Source of the DNA: Microcella pacifica
GTDB lineage: Bacteria > Actinomycetota > Actinomycetes > Actinomycetales > Microbacteriaceae
Assembly: GCF_009371975.2 (NCBI RefSeq)
Contig: NZ_VIKT02000009.1
Coordinates: forward strand, 45,799-109,798
Reading direction: 5' to 3'
DNA: 64,000 nt
Shown: positions 35,511-44,757 of the stretch, one piece after another
How positions within the stretch are numbered: position 1 is the first letter of the stretch
Layout: each line of letters opens with the position of its first letter
Notes under the pieces: model-generated
What the model saw: the letters and a program-made list of their open reading frames with translations, nothing else
Database searches by the model: none
What the model was told of the DNA's origin: nothing
Position numbers and translations under genes: made by a program

Positions 35511-37124
35511 TCAGGGCACCATCCAGCCCAGCACGGGCGTCGACTGCAGCACGATGAGCACCGTGATGAGGGCGAGCAGCCCGAGGCTCCACGGCAGGAG
35601 CTTGCGCAGCAGGGCACCCTCCGAGCCGGGCTGGCCGACGGCCGCCGCCGCGACCGCGAGGTTCTGCACCGACAGCATCTTGCCCAGAACTCCCGCCGAG
35701 GAGTTCGCGGCGGCCATCAGCACAGGCGGCAGCCCCACCTGCCCCGCCGCGGCGACCTGCACGGGGCCGAACAGCACGTTCGACGACGTGTCCGAACCCG
35801 TCAGCGCCACGCCGATCCAGCCGATGATCGGGGACAGCACGACGAAGAAGCCGCCGGCAGAGGCCAGCGCCACCCCGATCGACGTCGCTTGACCGGAGAG
35901 GTTCATGACGAAGGACAGCCCGAGCACCGCGGTGACCGTCACGATCGTCCAGCGCAACTGGTGCAGCGTCGCACCGTACGCTCGCAGGGCAGTGCGGGAC
36001 GCCAAGCGGTAGAGCGCGACCGTGATGAGGCCCGAGAGCAGCAGCAGCGTGCCCGTGGCCCGCAGGGTGTCGAGGTGCATCGTCTGCGCGCTCGCCGGCT
36101 CGCCCGCCGCCGTCACGACGTCGAGACCGGGCCACGCGAACGTGACCGTGCCGACGACCGTGAGCCACTGCGCGATCACGGGAATCTGGACGATCGAGAA
36201 CACGGCGATCACGACCGCGTACGGCGCGACCGCCATGAGCACCTCGCGTGCCGGAGGCCGCTCGACCGCGACCGCGCCGACCTCCACCGCCCCGTTCATG
36301 CCGACGAGCTCGGCCGGCTGCCACACCCGCAGCATGAGGAGCACGGCGACGATCGTGAGCACCGCCGCCACGACGTCGGTGAGCTCGACGGCGAAGAAGT
36401 TCGCGGTCACGAACTGCGCTGCGCCAAACACGAGGCCCGCCGCGAGAGCGACCGGCCAGGTCTGACGCAGCCCCCGTCGACCGTCCACGAGGAACACGAG
36501 GATGAGCGGTACGAGAACCGCGATGAACGGCGTCTGCCGGCCCGTCATCGCCGCGATGTCGGCGAGCGGCAGGCCCGTGACGCCCGCGAGAGCGATGACG
36601 GGGGCCGCGAGCGCACCGAAGGCGACCGGCGCCGTGTTCGCGAGCAGTGACACGAGCGCGGCCTTGAGCGGCGCCATGCCCGCCGCCAGCAGCATCGCCG
36701 CCGAGATCGCCACTGGGGCGCCGAAACCCGCCAGGGACTCCAGGAGCGCACCGAAGCAGAAGGCGATGAGGATCGAGAGGATGCGCAGATCGTCGCTCAC
36801 CGAGCGGATCGTGCGGCTGAACACCTCGAACCACGGCGTCACGACGGTCAGCCGGTAGATCCACAGTGCATTCGCCAGAATCCACAGGATCGGGAAGAGC
36901 CCGTAGAACACGCCCTCGGCCGCGGCACTCAGCGCTTGCATCGGCGGCATGCGCCACGCCACGACCGCGAGGACGATCGACAGCGCGAGCGCCGCGAGCG
37001 CCGCGAACGGTGCGCGCACCTTGAAGGCGCCCAGGAGCACGAACAGCAGCAGGAGCGGCAGCGCCGCCGCGATCGCCGACAGCGCGAGCGAACCGAACAA
37101 CGGGGCGATCTCTTGCTCGAACAC
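35511..37124 (-). CDS. L-lactate permease family transporter
   Basis: This 537-residue carrier has about 13 membrane helices and belongs to the LctP/LldP family, which imports lactate or glycolate with protons. Family signatures are GALLESLAGFGAPVAI near residue 125, the second symmetric NSSAGVLGKMLS near residue 470, and GSDTSSNVLFG. The GTG at 37124 has only a weak upstream purine site. It stands alone between argS and the transglutaminase gene with no lactate dehydrogenase nearby, so the natural substrate is not confirmed by context. Confidence 0.9.
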   Translation of the reverse strand: MFEQEIAPLFGSLALSAIAAALPLLLLFVLLGAFKVRAPFAALAALALSIVLAVVAWRMPPMQALSAAAEGVFYGLFPILWILANALWIYRLTVVTPWFEVFSRTIRSVSDDLRILSILIAFCFGALLESLAGFGAPVAISAAMLLAAGMAPLKAALVSLLANTAPVAFGALAAPVIALAGVTGLPLADIAAMTGRQTPFIAVLVPLILVFLVDGRRGLRQTWPVALAAGLVFGAAQFVTANFFAVELTDVVAAVLTIVAVLLMLRVWQPAELVGMNGAVEVGAVAVERPPAREVLMAVAPYAVVIAVFSIVQIPVIAQWLTVVGTVTFAWPGLDVVTAAGEPASAQTMHLDTLRATGTLLLLSGLITVALYRLASRTALRAYGATLHQLRWTIVTVTAVLGLSFVMNLSGQATSIGVALASAGGFFVVLSPIIGWIGVALTGSDTSSNVLFGPVQVAAAGQVGLPPVLMAAANSSAGVLGKMLSVQNLAVAAAAVGQPGSEGALLRKLLPWSLGLLALITVLIVLQSTPVLGWMVP

Positions 37125-37231
37125 GAAGGCTCACGCTGTCACCGAGCAGGGCCCGCCGCAAGAGCCCGACGCATAGTGAGGACCAAGGTCCCGGCGGCGC
37201 TCCGCCCGCTCGAACCCAGCGGCGCGGTCCC

Positions 37232-38083
37232 TCAGGCGAGCGCGACCAGCGCGCGCGGGTCGTCGACCGTTGACTGCCCGGCTGCACCCCCCGTGGCCAC
37301 GGCTCGCACGCTCAAGTCCCGCAGCGTGAGCGCCGAACCGTCGTTCGCCAGAAACGCCGTGTCAGCCGCATCGCGACCCGTCGCGATGCGCAGCATGCCC
37401 TCGCGCGGCGCGAGCCCCGTCGCATCGACCACCCACCACCGACCCTCGATCGCGACCTCGACGACCGCGTGAAAATCCATAGGAGACAACTCGGGCGCAT
37501 AGACCGAGACGAGCCGGGCCGGCAGATCCGTCGCCCGCAGCAGACCAGCCATCAGGTGCGCGAAGTCACGGCACACGCCTTTGCCCGTCGCGAGCACCTC
37601 CGGCAGACCATCCGTCGCCGCAGACGACCCGAGCGAATAGTCGAGCAGCTCGCCCACCATCACGCGCGCCGCAGCGACACGCTCGACCGGATCCAGCGCC
37701 CCCAGCGCCGCCACCTCCCCCGCATCGATGAGAGCACCGGGCAGCAGATCGGACTGCACGTAGCGGCTCGGCCGAACGTCCTCCACCAGATCCCGCTCGA
37801 CGACCACCGCCGGCGTCGCACGCCCCTCGACCTCCGCCCCGTACCGCACCTCCAGCTCACCGGCCGGCACCGTCGCCCGATGCCAGCGCGTGCCCGCGCG
37901 ACCCTCCAGCTCGCGCATCTCCACGGTGCGACCATCGACCTCGACCGTCAGCGACTCGACCACCCTCAGCCCCGGCGAGCGCGCCACCGCGACCGCCAGA
38001 ACGATGCTCGTCGGCTCGCCCACCGACGCGCTCAACGAGCAGCCCACCGCGCGGTGGTCAGGGCCGCTCGCCGGGATCGTCAT
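37232..38083 (-). CDS. Transglutaminase-like domain protein
   Basis: This 283-residue cytoplasmic protein has an N-terminal beta-rich segment (residues 1-110) and a transglutaminase-like papain fold with the Cys-His-Asp triad visible as GVCRDFAHLM near residue 174, SPMDFHAVVEV near residue 206 and WVVDATG. Many actinobacteria encode such proteins; they are usually described as transglutaminase family without a known substrate. The ATG at 38083 follows CAGCAT (minus strand, 38090-38095) by 6 nt. It is divergent from the tRNA gene, which starts 43 bp away. Confidence 0.85.
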   Translation of the reverse strand: MTIPASGPDHRAVGCSLSASVGEPTSIVLAVAVARSPGLRVVESLTVEVDGRTVEMRELEGRAGTRWHRATVPAGELEVRYGAEVEGRATPAVVVERDLVEDVRPSRYVQSDLLPGALIDAGEVAALGALDPVERVAAARVMVGELLDYSLGSSAATDGLPEVLATGKGVCRDFAHLMAGLLRATDLPARLVSVYAPELSPMDFHAVVEVAIEGRWWVVDATGLAPREGMLRIATGRDAADTAFLANDGSALTLRDLSVRAVATGGAAGQSTVDDPRALVALA

Positions 38084-38125
38084 GCGCACATGCTGGCACG
38101 GAAGCCGGTAGGATCGACGCATCCC

Positions 38126-38198
38126 GCCTCCGTAGCTCAGGGGATAGAGCGCCAGTTTCCGGTACTGAAGGTCGCAGGTTCGATTCCTGTCGGGGGCG
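38126..38198 (+). tRNA. tRNA-Arg, anticodon CCG
   Basis: The 73-nt sequence folds into a full cloverleaf. The acceptor arms GCCTCCG and CGGGGGC pair (one T-G), the D stem is GCTC/GAGC, the anticodon loop is TTCCGGT with CCG at positions 34-36, and the T arm is GCAGG-TTCGATT-CCTGT. The first anticodon-stem pair (27-43) is a C-A mismatch. The 3' CCA is not encoded. It would read CGG codons. Confidence 0.96.
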
Positions 38199-38253
38199 CT
38201 GTGCCGATTCCTTCTTGGCTGTCGTTATTGCTACGCGGCTGCTGGCGCTGCGG

Positions 38254-38730
38254 TCAGCGGTTGCGGTTGCGGCGGCGGATTTCGCGCGGAGCACGGCCGC
38301 CGAGGAACGACTTCGCGGGGTCCACGAGGAAGCCCTGACGCAGTGCCTGCCGCCCGATGAGCATCCGGAACCCCATCTCATCGCGGTTCGACAGCGTCAT
38401 CTCGGTCTCGATCTCGCGGCCCAGCAGGGCGATCCGCATGATGACGACGATGCGCTCCTCGACGTGCCCCGACGAGGAGCGCACGTGACGACGATCGTGG
38501 ATCGGGCACTCGACGACGACCGCGTCCTCGCGCGACTCCTGCCACGGCTGAAGCCGGAACCTCACGCGCTCGGAGGCGCCCTCCCCGGTGAGCGTGACAT
38601 CGTAGGCGTGCACAGAGGAGCTGCGGGCGCCCGTATCGAGCTTCGCCTTGATCCACGGCACCCCGGCACCCGGCAGGCTGACCCACTCGCGCCACCCCGC
38701 GACGATGCTTGACTGGGCCTTGTCCGTCAC
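38254..38730 (-). CDS. RimB-like ATP-dependent zinc protease family protein
   Basis: This 158-residue protein matches the retropepsin-like family (PF05618, RimK/LysX-associated) often annotated as putative ATP-dependent zinc protease. The conserved LDTGARSSSVHA, with an Asp-Thr-Gly similar to aspartic proteases, lies near residue 31, and the end IGRQALRQGFLVDPAKSFL is typical. In Pseudomonas a homologue, RimB, works with RimK on ribosomal protein S6 poly-glutamylation. Here it is divergent from rimK with only 24 bp between the starts. The GTG at 38730 follows AATGAT (minus, 38737-38742) by 6 nt. The C-terminus is Arg-rich. Confidence 0.82.
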   Translation of the reverse strand: MTDKAQSSIVAGWREWVSLPGAGVPWIKAKLDTGARSSSVHAYDVTLTGEGASERVRFRLQPWQESREDAVVVECPIHDRRHVRSSSGHVEERIVVIMRIALLGREIETEMTLSNRDEMGFRMLIGRQALRQGFLVDPAKSFLGGRAPREIRRRNRNR

Positions 38731-38754
38731 CCGACCATCATTCCAGGGAAGTTC

Positions 38755-39945
38755 ATGAAACTCGGCATCCTGTCGCGCGCACCGAAGTCGTACTCCACGC
38801 AGCGGCTGCGCGCCGCGGCCGTCGAGCGCGGGCACGACGTCAAGGTGCTCAACACGCTGCGGTTCGCCATCGACCTCTCCAAGGACGAGCCCGACCTGCA
38901 GTTCCGCGGCCGGCCGCTCTCGACCTACGACGCCGTGCTGCCGCGCATCGGCAACTCGATCACCTACTTCGGCACGGCCGTCGTGCGCCAGTTCGAGCAG
39001 ATGGACGTCTTCACCCCCAACACGGCGAACGGCATCAGCACCGCCCGCGACAAGCTGCGGGCCACGCAGGTGCTCTCTCGTCACGGTATCGGGATGCCCG
39101 CCACGGCCTTCGTACGGAACCGCGCCGACGTGCGCCCCGCCATCGAGCACGTGGGAGGAGCCCCCGTCGTCATCAAGCTCCTCGAAGGCACGCAGGGCAT
39201 CGGCGTGATCCTCGCCCCGCAGGTGAAAGTCGCCGAGGCGATCATCGAGACGCTGCACTCGACCAACCAGAACGTGCTCATCCAGCAGTTCATCGCCGAG
39301 AGCCGCGGACGCGACATCCGCGCGCTCGTGGTCGGCGACCGCGTCGTCGCAGCGATGCGCCGCACCGCCGAAGGCGATGAGTTCCGCTCCAACGTGCACC
39401 GCGGCGGCAGCGTCGAGGCCGTCGACCTGAGCCCCGAATACGTGCGCACCGCGGTGCGTTCCGCGCAGATCATGGGCCTGCGGGTCGCGGGCGTCGACAT
39501 GCTCGAGGGCAACGACGGGCCCCTCGTCATGGAGGTCAACTCCTCCCCCGGCCTGCAGGGCATCGAGTCGGCGACGAAGCTCGACGTCGCGGGCGCCATC
39601 ATCGACTACATCTCGCACGAGGTCGCCTTCCCCGACATCGACGTGCGCCAGCGTCTCGCGGTCTCGACGGGCTACGGCGTGGCCGAGCTCGTCGTGCACG
39701 CGGGCGCCGACGTCGTGGGCAGCACGCTCGGTGAGTCGGGCATCCTCGACAAAGACATCACGGTGCTGACCTTGAACCGCGGCGCGACAGTCATCCCGAA
39801 CCCCCGCAGCAAGCAGGTGCTGGAAGCCGGTGACCGGCTGCTGTGCTTCGGCAAGATGGAGGAGATGCGGTCGATGACACCCTCGCGCCGACGCCGCCGG
39901 GCCTCCGTGCGCAAGCTGCCCAAGCAGCCGCCCATCTCGAGCTGA
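38755..39945 (+). CDS. rimK: RimK-type alpha-L-glutamate ligase with C-terminal RCK_C (TrkA-C) domain
   Basis: This 396-residue protein has an N-terminal RimK pre-ATP-grasp domain (residues 1-95, PRIGNSITYFGTAVVRQFE), an ATP-grasp domain (residues 100-290, VVIKLLEGTQGIGV, and MEVNSSPGLQGIE for metals) and an extra domain at residues 315-378. The extra part (VAELVVHAGADVVGSTLGES ... VLEAGDRLLCFGKMEEM) has the RCK_C pattern known from potassium-channel regulators. Standard RimK of about 300 residues adds glutamates to ribosomal protein S6. The tail after the extra domain is basic (RRRRRASVRK). The ATG at 38755 follows AGGGAAG. It is paired with the RimB-like gene. Confidence 0.85.
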   Translation: MKLGILSRAPKSYSTQRLRAAAVERGHDVKVLNTLRFAIDLSKDEPDLQFRGRPLSTYDAVLPRIGNSITYFGTAVVRQFEQMDVFTPNTANGISTARDKLRATQVLSRHGIGMPATAFVRNRADVRPAIEHVGGAPVVIKLLEGTQGIGVILAPQVKVAEAIIETLHSTNQNVLIQQFIAESRGRDIRALVVGDRVVAAMRRTAEGDEFRSNVHRGGSVEAVDLSPEYVRTAVRSAQIMGLRVAGVDMLEGNDGPLVMEVNSSPGLQGIESATKLDVAGAIIDYISHEVAFPDIDVRQRLAVSTGYGVAELVVHAGADVVGSTLGESGILDKDITVLTLNRGATVIPNPRSKQVLEAGDRLLCFGKMEEMRSMTPSRRRRRASVRKLPKQPPISS

Positions 39946-39963
39946 GACCCCGCGGCCTCCGCG

Positions 39964-41403
39964 TCAGCGCTCGCCGCCGCCGTGCGCGTCGAGGAAGGCG
40001 TAGAGCTCCTGATCGTCGACGCCGGGGAAGGTTCCGCTCGGCAGCGGCGACAGGATGTGCGCGTGCAGCTTCGCGCTCGTCCACGCCTTGCCGCGCCAGC
40101 GCTGCGCGAGATCGCTCGGCGGGTGCTTGCAGCACACGGGGTCGGGGCACGTCGAGTGCTCACGGTTGGTCGTCTCGCGACCGCGGAACCACTTGGCGTC
40201 GGCGAACGGCACGCCCACCGTGATCGAGAACTCGTCGTTCGCGCTCGTCGTGCCGGTCTGTGTCGACTCCCAGAAGGTGCCCTCGGGCGTGTCGGTGTAC
40301 TGGTAGTACTCCGTCGTGCGGTTGGTGCGCGTCATGGCGACGCGCGCGCTCCACTTGCGGCACACGAGCTGCCCTTCCGTGGAGCCCGTGACGTCGACGG
40401 GCAGTCTCAGCCCGTCGTTCTCGTAGGCCTTGTACACCGCCCCGTCGTCGCCGACCCGCAGGAAGTGCAGCGAGAGGTCGAGGTAGGTCGTGGCGAGGTT
40501 CGTGAAGCGCAGCGCGGCCGCCTCGTGCGTGACACCGAAGGCGTCGCGGAAGTCCTCCACCGCGATGTTGCGGTCGGCCTTCGCCTGCGTGAGGAAGGCG
40601 ACCGACTGCTCGCGCGGCATGAGGCAGGCGGCGGCGAAGTAGTTGATCTCGAGCCGCTGGCGCAGGAACTCGGCGTAGGTCGCGGGCACGCGGTGCTCGA
40701 GCAGCCGGTGCGCGATCGCCTGAAGTGCCATCGACCGCAGCCCGTGCCCGCCGGGAATCGACGCCGGCGGCAGGTAGATGCGCCCGTTCTCGAGGTCGGT
40801 GACGGAGCGCGCCGAGTGCGGCAGGTCGTTCACGTAGACGAGCTCGAAGCCGAGGCGCGTCGCCATGAGGCCCACCTCGCGGTGGGTGAGGGCGCCGCTC
40901 ACGTGGCCCGTCTCGGCGACCATGCGCTCGGCGAGCTCCTCGATCTCCGGCAGGTGGTTGTCGAGCGTGCGCATGTGCAGCCGCTGAGCCGTGTTCGCGC
41001 GCCGCGCTTCTTCGGGCGTCGCGATCGCCTGGCGCTGACGCTCGATGAGCGCCCGATGCAGGCCCACGAGGGATTCGAGCACGTCATCGGGCATCGAACG
41101 GGATGCGCGCACCATGGGCAGACCGAGGGCCGCGTAGTGCGCGCTGCGCTGGGCGCGGTCCAGCTCGATCTCGAGTGCGGCGCGAGGGGTGGGAGGGGTG
41201 TCGTCGAGCAGGTCGGCGACGGTCACGTCGAGAGCCTCGGCGAGGGAGCTCAGGAGCGTCACACGCGGTTCGCGACGGCCGTTCTCCATGAGGGAGAGCT
41301 GGCTGCCCGCGACGCCCACGCGCTCGCCGAGCTGGTCGAGGGTCAGGCCGGCCGCGTTGCGGAAGTGCCGCAGGCGCTGACCGAGGGTCACGAGATCGTT
41401 CAT
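39964..41403 (-). CDS. RamB-like XRE-family regulator of short-chain acyl/acetate metabolism
   Basis: This 479-residue regulator has an XRE helix-turn-helix at residues 6-62 (LGQRLRHFRNAAGLTLDQLG), a central IrrE/M78-like region (residues 155-290, with a degenerate ALQAIAHRLLEHR metal motif) and a C-terminal short-chain fatty acyl regulator domain with CPDPVCCKHPP. This matches RamB/PrpR-type proteins, which in Corynebacterium control acetate and propionate metabolism. It is divergent from pckG, a plausible target. The ATG at 41403 follows TACGGT (minus, 41410-41415) by 6 nt. A perfect palindrome lies immediately upstream. Confidence 0.86.
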   Translation of the reverse strand: MNDLVTLGQRLRHFRNAAGLTLDQLGERVGVAGSQLSLMENGRREPRVTLLSSLAEALDVTVADLLDDTPPTPRAALEIELDRAQRSAHYAALGLPMVRASRSMPDDVLESLVGLHRALIERQRQAIATPEEARRANTAQRLHMRTLDNHLPEIEELAERMVAETGHVSGALTHREVGLMATRLGFELVYVNDLPHSARSVTDLENGRIYLPPASIPGGHGLRSMALQAIAHRLLEHRVPATYAEFLRQRLEINYFAAACLMPREQSVAFLTQAKADRNIAVEDFRDAFGVTHEAAALRFTNLATTYLDLSLHFLRVGDDGAVYKAYENDGLRLPVDVTGSTEGQLVCRKWSARVAMTRTNRTTEYYQYTDTPEGTFWESTQTGTTSANDEFSITVGVPFADAKWFRGRETTNREHSTCPDPVCCKHPPSDLAQRWRGKAWTSAKLHAHILSPLPSGTFPGVDDQELYAFLDAHGGGER

Positions 41404-41409
41404 GGTTTC

Positions 41410-41481
41410 ACCGTATCGAAAGAATGGCCATTCTTTCCACCTTCTTTCTCGCAAGATGGCCCGTACTCGCGCTCAAGATGG
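41410..41481. promoter_or_regulatory. Regulatory region between the RamB-like gene and pckG, with a perfect 20-bp palindrome
   Basis: GAAAGAATGG followed by its exact reverse complement occupies 41418-41437. A further TTCTTTC half-site is at 41442-41448. CAAGATGG occurs twice (41452-41459 and 41474-41481), 22 bp apart. On the minus strand TACGGT (41410-41415) is a -10 hexamer 6 nt from the regulator ATG, so a protein on the palindrome would block that promoter. Confidence 0.7.
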
Positions 41482-41532
41482 TGACTGAGGCCGATCCTCA
41501 CATGCCAACACCGCCGCACACGGGAGAAGACC

Positions 41533-43425
41533 ATGACGCTCATCGACCAGCTCACGCGAACGATCTCCAACGACGAGTCGACCCCGCGCACCCCCGACTC
41601 CTCCTCCCCCGCACCCGGGGCCATCGGCGTCGGTATGGACCGACCGCAGGATGTCGTCGAGTGGGTCGACGAGCTCGCGGCGCTCATGGAGCCGGGCGAC
41701 ATTCACTGGGTCGACGGCTCGGCACGCGAGCGCCACGCCCTGCTGCAGGGGCTCGTCGCGAGCGGCACGATCCAGCAGCTGAACCCCGACCTGCGTCCCT
41801 ACAGCTTCCTCGCCCGCTCGGACGCGAGCGATGTCGCGCGCATCGAGTCGCGCACCTTCATCTGCTCCGTCGAGGAGGACGACGCCGGCCCCACCAACAA
41901 CTGGCGCGACCCTGTCGAGATGCGTGCCGAGCTGAGCGAGCTCTTCGCCGGCAGCATGCGCGGCCGCACGCTCTACGTCGTTCCGTTCGCCATGGGCCCC
42001 CTCGGGTCGCCCATGACGAAGTACGGAGTGCAGGTCACCGACTCCCCGTACGTCGTCGTCAGCATGGGCACTATGACGCGCATGGGCGATGCCGCGCTCG
42101 CCATGATCGCCCGCGGCGCCAACTGGGTTCCCGCTGTGCACAGCGTCGGCGCTCCGCTCGCGCCGGGCGAGACGGACGTGCCGTGGCCGTGCAACGACAC
42201 GAAGTACATCGTGCACTACCCCGAGACGCGAGAGATCTGGTCGTTCGGCTCGGCCTACGGTGGTAACGCGATCCTGCCGAAGAAGGCGTTCGCGCTGCGC
42301 ATCGCCTCGGTCATCGCTCGAGATGAGGGATGGCTCGCCGAGCACATGCTGCTCATCAAGGTGACGGCGCCCTCGGGCAAGTCCTACCACCTCGCGGCCG
42401 CCTTCCCCAGCGCGTGCGGCAAGACGAATCTCGCGATGCTCGCCCCCACCATCCCCGGATGGACGGTCGAGACCATCGGCGACGATATCGCGTGGCTGCG
42501 CATCGGCCGCGACGGCCGGTTGCGCGCCATCAATCCCGAGGCGGGCTTCTTCGGCGTCGCGCCCGGCACCGGCCCCGATACCAATCGCACCGCCATCGAC
42601 ACCCTCTGGGGCAACACGATCTTCACGAACGTCGCCCTGCGCGAGGACGGCGACGTGTGGTGGGAGGGGCTCACCTCGACGCCCCCGGCGAACCTCACCG
42701 ACTGGCAGGGCGAGGCGTGGACGCCTCAGTCCGGCCGTCCCGCCGCGCACCCCAATTCACGCTTCACCGTGTCCGCCCGACAGTGTCCGAGCATCTCGGA
42801 CGATTGGGAGGACCCGGAGGGCGTCGTCATCGACGCCATCATCTTCGGCGGCCGCCGAGCCAGCAACGTGCCCTTGGTGGTAGAGGCGCGCGACTGGGAT
42901 CACGGTGTCTTCATGGGCGCCACGATCGCTTCCGAGCAGACGGCGGCCGCCGAGGGCACCGTGGGAGAGCTTCGCCGCGATCCCTTCGCGATGCTGCCCT
43001 TCACGGGCTACAACATGGCGGACTACTTCGCCCACTGGCTCGACTTCGGTGCCCGCCTGCGCACCTCGGCCCGCGTGCCGCGCGTGTTCCAGGCGAACTG
43101 GTTCCGCAAGGGCGAGGACGGGTCGTTCCTGTGGCCCGGCTTCGGCGAGAACGCCCGCGTGCTGCAGTGGATGATCGAACGGCTCGAGGGCACTCAGCGC
43201 GCCGTCGAGACCCCCCTCGGGCTCGTCCCGACGGCGACGGGCCTCAACCTCGACGGGCTCGACATCGCCGAGGAGCAGCTCAGCGAACTGTTCCGCATCG
43301 ACCCTCGTGCCCTCGAGCTCGAGACGCACGACATCGAGCAGTTCTTCGACACCTTCGGCCACCGGCTGCCGAGCGAGCTGTACCGTCAGCTCGAGCTGCA
43401 GCGGGCTCGCCTCGGCGCCGAGTAG
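41533..43425 (+). CDS. pckG: Phosphoenolpyruvate carboxykinase (GTP)
   Basis: This 630-residue enzyme converts oxaloacetate and GTP to phosphoenolpyruvate at the start of gluconeogenesis. The phosphate loop with the catalytic Cys, FPSACGKTN, lies near residue 293; GDDIAWL and the Mn-site ALRIAS neighbourhood are present, and the C-terminal guanine site is [17 protein letters not shown]. The length and motifs are of the GTP type rather than the ATP type. The ATG at 41533 has GGGAGAAG about 5 nt upstream. The first 30 residues are Ser/Pro/Asp-rich. A RamB-like regulator is divergent, which suggests induction on acetate or other gluconeogenic carbon. Confidence 0.96.
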   Translation: MTLIDQLTRTISNDESTPRTPDSSSPAPGAIGVGMDRPQDVVEWVDELAALMEPGDIHWVDGSARERHALLQGLVASGTIQQLNPDLRPYSFLARSDASDVARIESRTFICSVEEDDAGPTNNWRDPVEMRAELSELFAGSMRGRTLYVVPFAMGPLGSPMTKYGVQVTDSPYVVVSMGTMTRMGDAALAMIARGANWVPAVHSVGAPLAPGETDVPWPCNDTKYIVHYPETREIWSFGSAYGGNAILPKKAFALRIASVIARDEGWLAEHMLLIKVTAPSGKSYHLAAAFPSACGKTNLAMLAPTIPGWTVETIGDDIAWLRIGRDGRLRAINPEAGFFGVAPGTGPDTNRTAIDTLWGNTIFTNVALREDGDVWWEGLTSTPPANLTDWQGEAWTPQSGRPAAHPNSRFTVSARQCPSISDDWEDPEGVVIDAIIFGGRRASNVPLVVEARDWDHGVFMGATIASEQTAAAEGTVGELRRDPFAMLPFTGYNMADYFAHWLDFGARLRTSARVPRVFQANWFRKGEDGSFLWPGFGENARVLQWMIERLEGTQRAVETPLGLVPTATGLNLDGLDIAEEQLSELFRIDPRALELETHDIEQFFDTFGHRLPSELYRQLELQRARLGAE

Positions 43426-43461
43426 TCGTCTCGACGCCGAGGGAGCCTCATGCGGCCGCGC

Positions 43462-44022
43462 TCAGCGGCGGTTGAGGAGGAACAGGAGCCCGGCGATCGC
43501 GTAGGCGATCGCGACGATCGTCACGAGAATGTTGCCGCCGATCGCGATCCATCCCAGCGTCGTCGCGACCCACACGAGCGCGAGCACCGCGGGCACGAAG
43601 AAGAACCAGCGGGCGACCCCGCGCGCCACGCCTTTCTGGTAGACCACGATCGCACCCACGACGCCGCCGATGGCGAGCAGCACGGCGCCGATGGTGAGAA
43701 GCTCGCCGGGCAGGGACACGCCGAAGACTCCGAGCAGCGGGACGAGTCCGAGCATCAGGAACCCGATGCCGAAGGCGACGAAGCCGATCTTGCCCAGCAC
43801 CGAGCCGCCGACGACACCGTTCGATCCGGTCTGGCCGAAGGCGAGGAAGAAGCCGGAGACGCCGAGAAGCAGGAACCCGATGATCGTGAGCCAGCTGGTG
43901 AGCTCGCCGCCGGATCCCGCTCCCTCGACGAGCAGAGCGATGAGCCAGAGCAGGGCGCCGAGGAGCATTCCTCCGCCGCCGAAGAGCCTCCAGTTGGCGG
44001 AATTCTTGGTCACGCGTGCCAT
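43462..44022 (-). CDS. Six-helix membrane protein, unknown function
   Basis: I do not recognise a named family for this 186-residue protein. Six hydrophobic segments can be seen at about residues 15-36, 43-62, 75-97, 103-125, 132-152 and 160-180, with very short loops; the layout resembles HdeD-like (DUF308) proteins, but this is only a resemblance. The ATG at 44022 is supported by AAAGGAG 8 nt upstream; an in-frame earlier start at 44043 lacks support. It is convergent with pckG and divergent from the sigma-factor operon. Confidence 0.65.
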   Translation of the reverse strand: MARVTKNSANWRLFGGGGMLLGALLWLIALLVEGAGSGGELTSWLTIIGFLLLGVSGFFLAFGQTGSNGVVGGSVLGKIGFVAFGIGFLMLGLVPLLGVFGVSLPGELLTIGAVLLAIGGVVGAIVVYQKGVARGVARWFFFVPAVLALVWVATTLGWIAIGGNILVTIVAIAYAIAGLLFLLNRR

Positions 44023-44143
44023 ATCGATGTCTCCTTTGATCACGATGGCGCCGACGCGGGGGTGGATCGGCGTCCGCGCACAGCGTGCCAGGGAATCGCG
44101 CGCGCGGGTAGAGCCGGGGCGCAGATTCGTCGTGAGTCACCCC

Positions 44144-44167
44144 AACGTTCACCGCGCGGTGTGCGTC
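44144..44167 (+). promoter_or_regulatory. Candidate ECF-type autoregulatory promoter
   Basis: AAC (44144-44146) and CGTC (44164-44167) are spaced by 17 bp, which fits the general -35 AAC / -10 CGT pattern of ECF sigma factors, about 60 bp before the sigma-factor start. A 12-bp palindrome CACCGCGCGGTG (44150-44161) lies in the spacer. Confidence 0.35.
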
Positions 44168-44229
44168 TGAGAAGGTAGGGGCGCACGACGGCGCCGCGCG
44201 CCAGGATCGTGCAGGATCGGGAGGCACAC

Positions 44230-44757
44230 GTGCAGGAGACGGCTCGGGCCGGCTGGGAGGGCGTGCTCGAAGCGCTCGTCACCGAGCGCGGCGACGCCCT
44301 CGTGCGCTACGCGTACCTGCTGTGCGGCGACGCCGACGACGCCGCCGACCTCGTGCAGTCGGGCCTCGTGGCGACCTTCGGCCGGCTGCGCAACGGGTTC
44401 GCGCTCGAGCGTGCCGAGTCGTACGTGCGCCGGGCGATCGCCTCGGCCTACCTCGATCGGGGGCGGCGCGCCACGCGCTGGCGTCGCATCGCCCACCTCC
44501 AGGCCCGCCCCGAGAGCGTCGACTCGTCGGACGGCACGGTCGACCTGCACCTCGACGTGCGGGCCCAGCTCGACGCGCTGAGCCCCCGCGAGCGCGCTTG
44601 CATCGTGCTGCGCTACTACGAGGACCTCAAGGTCGACGACATCGCCGATCGTCTCGGCATCAGCGCGGGAGCGGTCAAGCGGTACCTCAGCGACGCGCAC
44701 GCGAAACTCGCCGACGCGCTCGCACGCCACGAAGGAGACGTGTATGACCCCGCATGA
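44230..44757 (+). CDS. ECF sigma factor (SigE-like group)
   Basis: This 175-residue sigma-70 family factor has region 2 at residues 15-80 (DALVRYAYLLCGDADDAADLVQ, YVRRAIASAYLDRGRR) and region 4 at residues 105-160 (QLDALSPRERACIVLRYYED, DIADRLGISAGAVKRYLS). The start is the GTG at 44230, because GGGAGG lies 5 nt upstream; an earlier GTG at 44209 is poorly placed. Its stop overlaps the next gene by 14 bp; that gene encodes a single-helix membrane protein, the usual position of an anti-sigma factor. The signal is unknown. Confidence 0.88.
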   Translation: MQETARAGWEGVLEALVTERGDALVRYAYLLCGDADDAADLVQSGLVATFGRLRNGFALERAESYVRRAIASAYLDRGRRATRWRRIAHLQARPESVDSSDGTVDLHLDVRAQLDALSPRERACIVLRYYEDLKVDDIADRLGISAGAVKRYLSDAHAKLADALARHEGDVYDPA

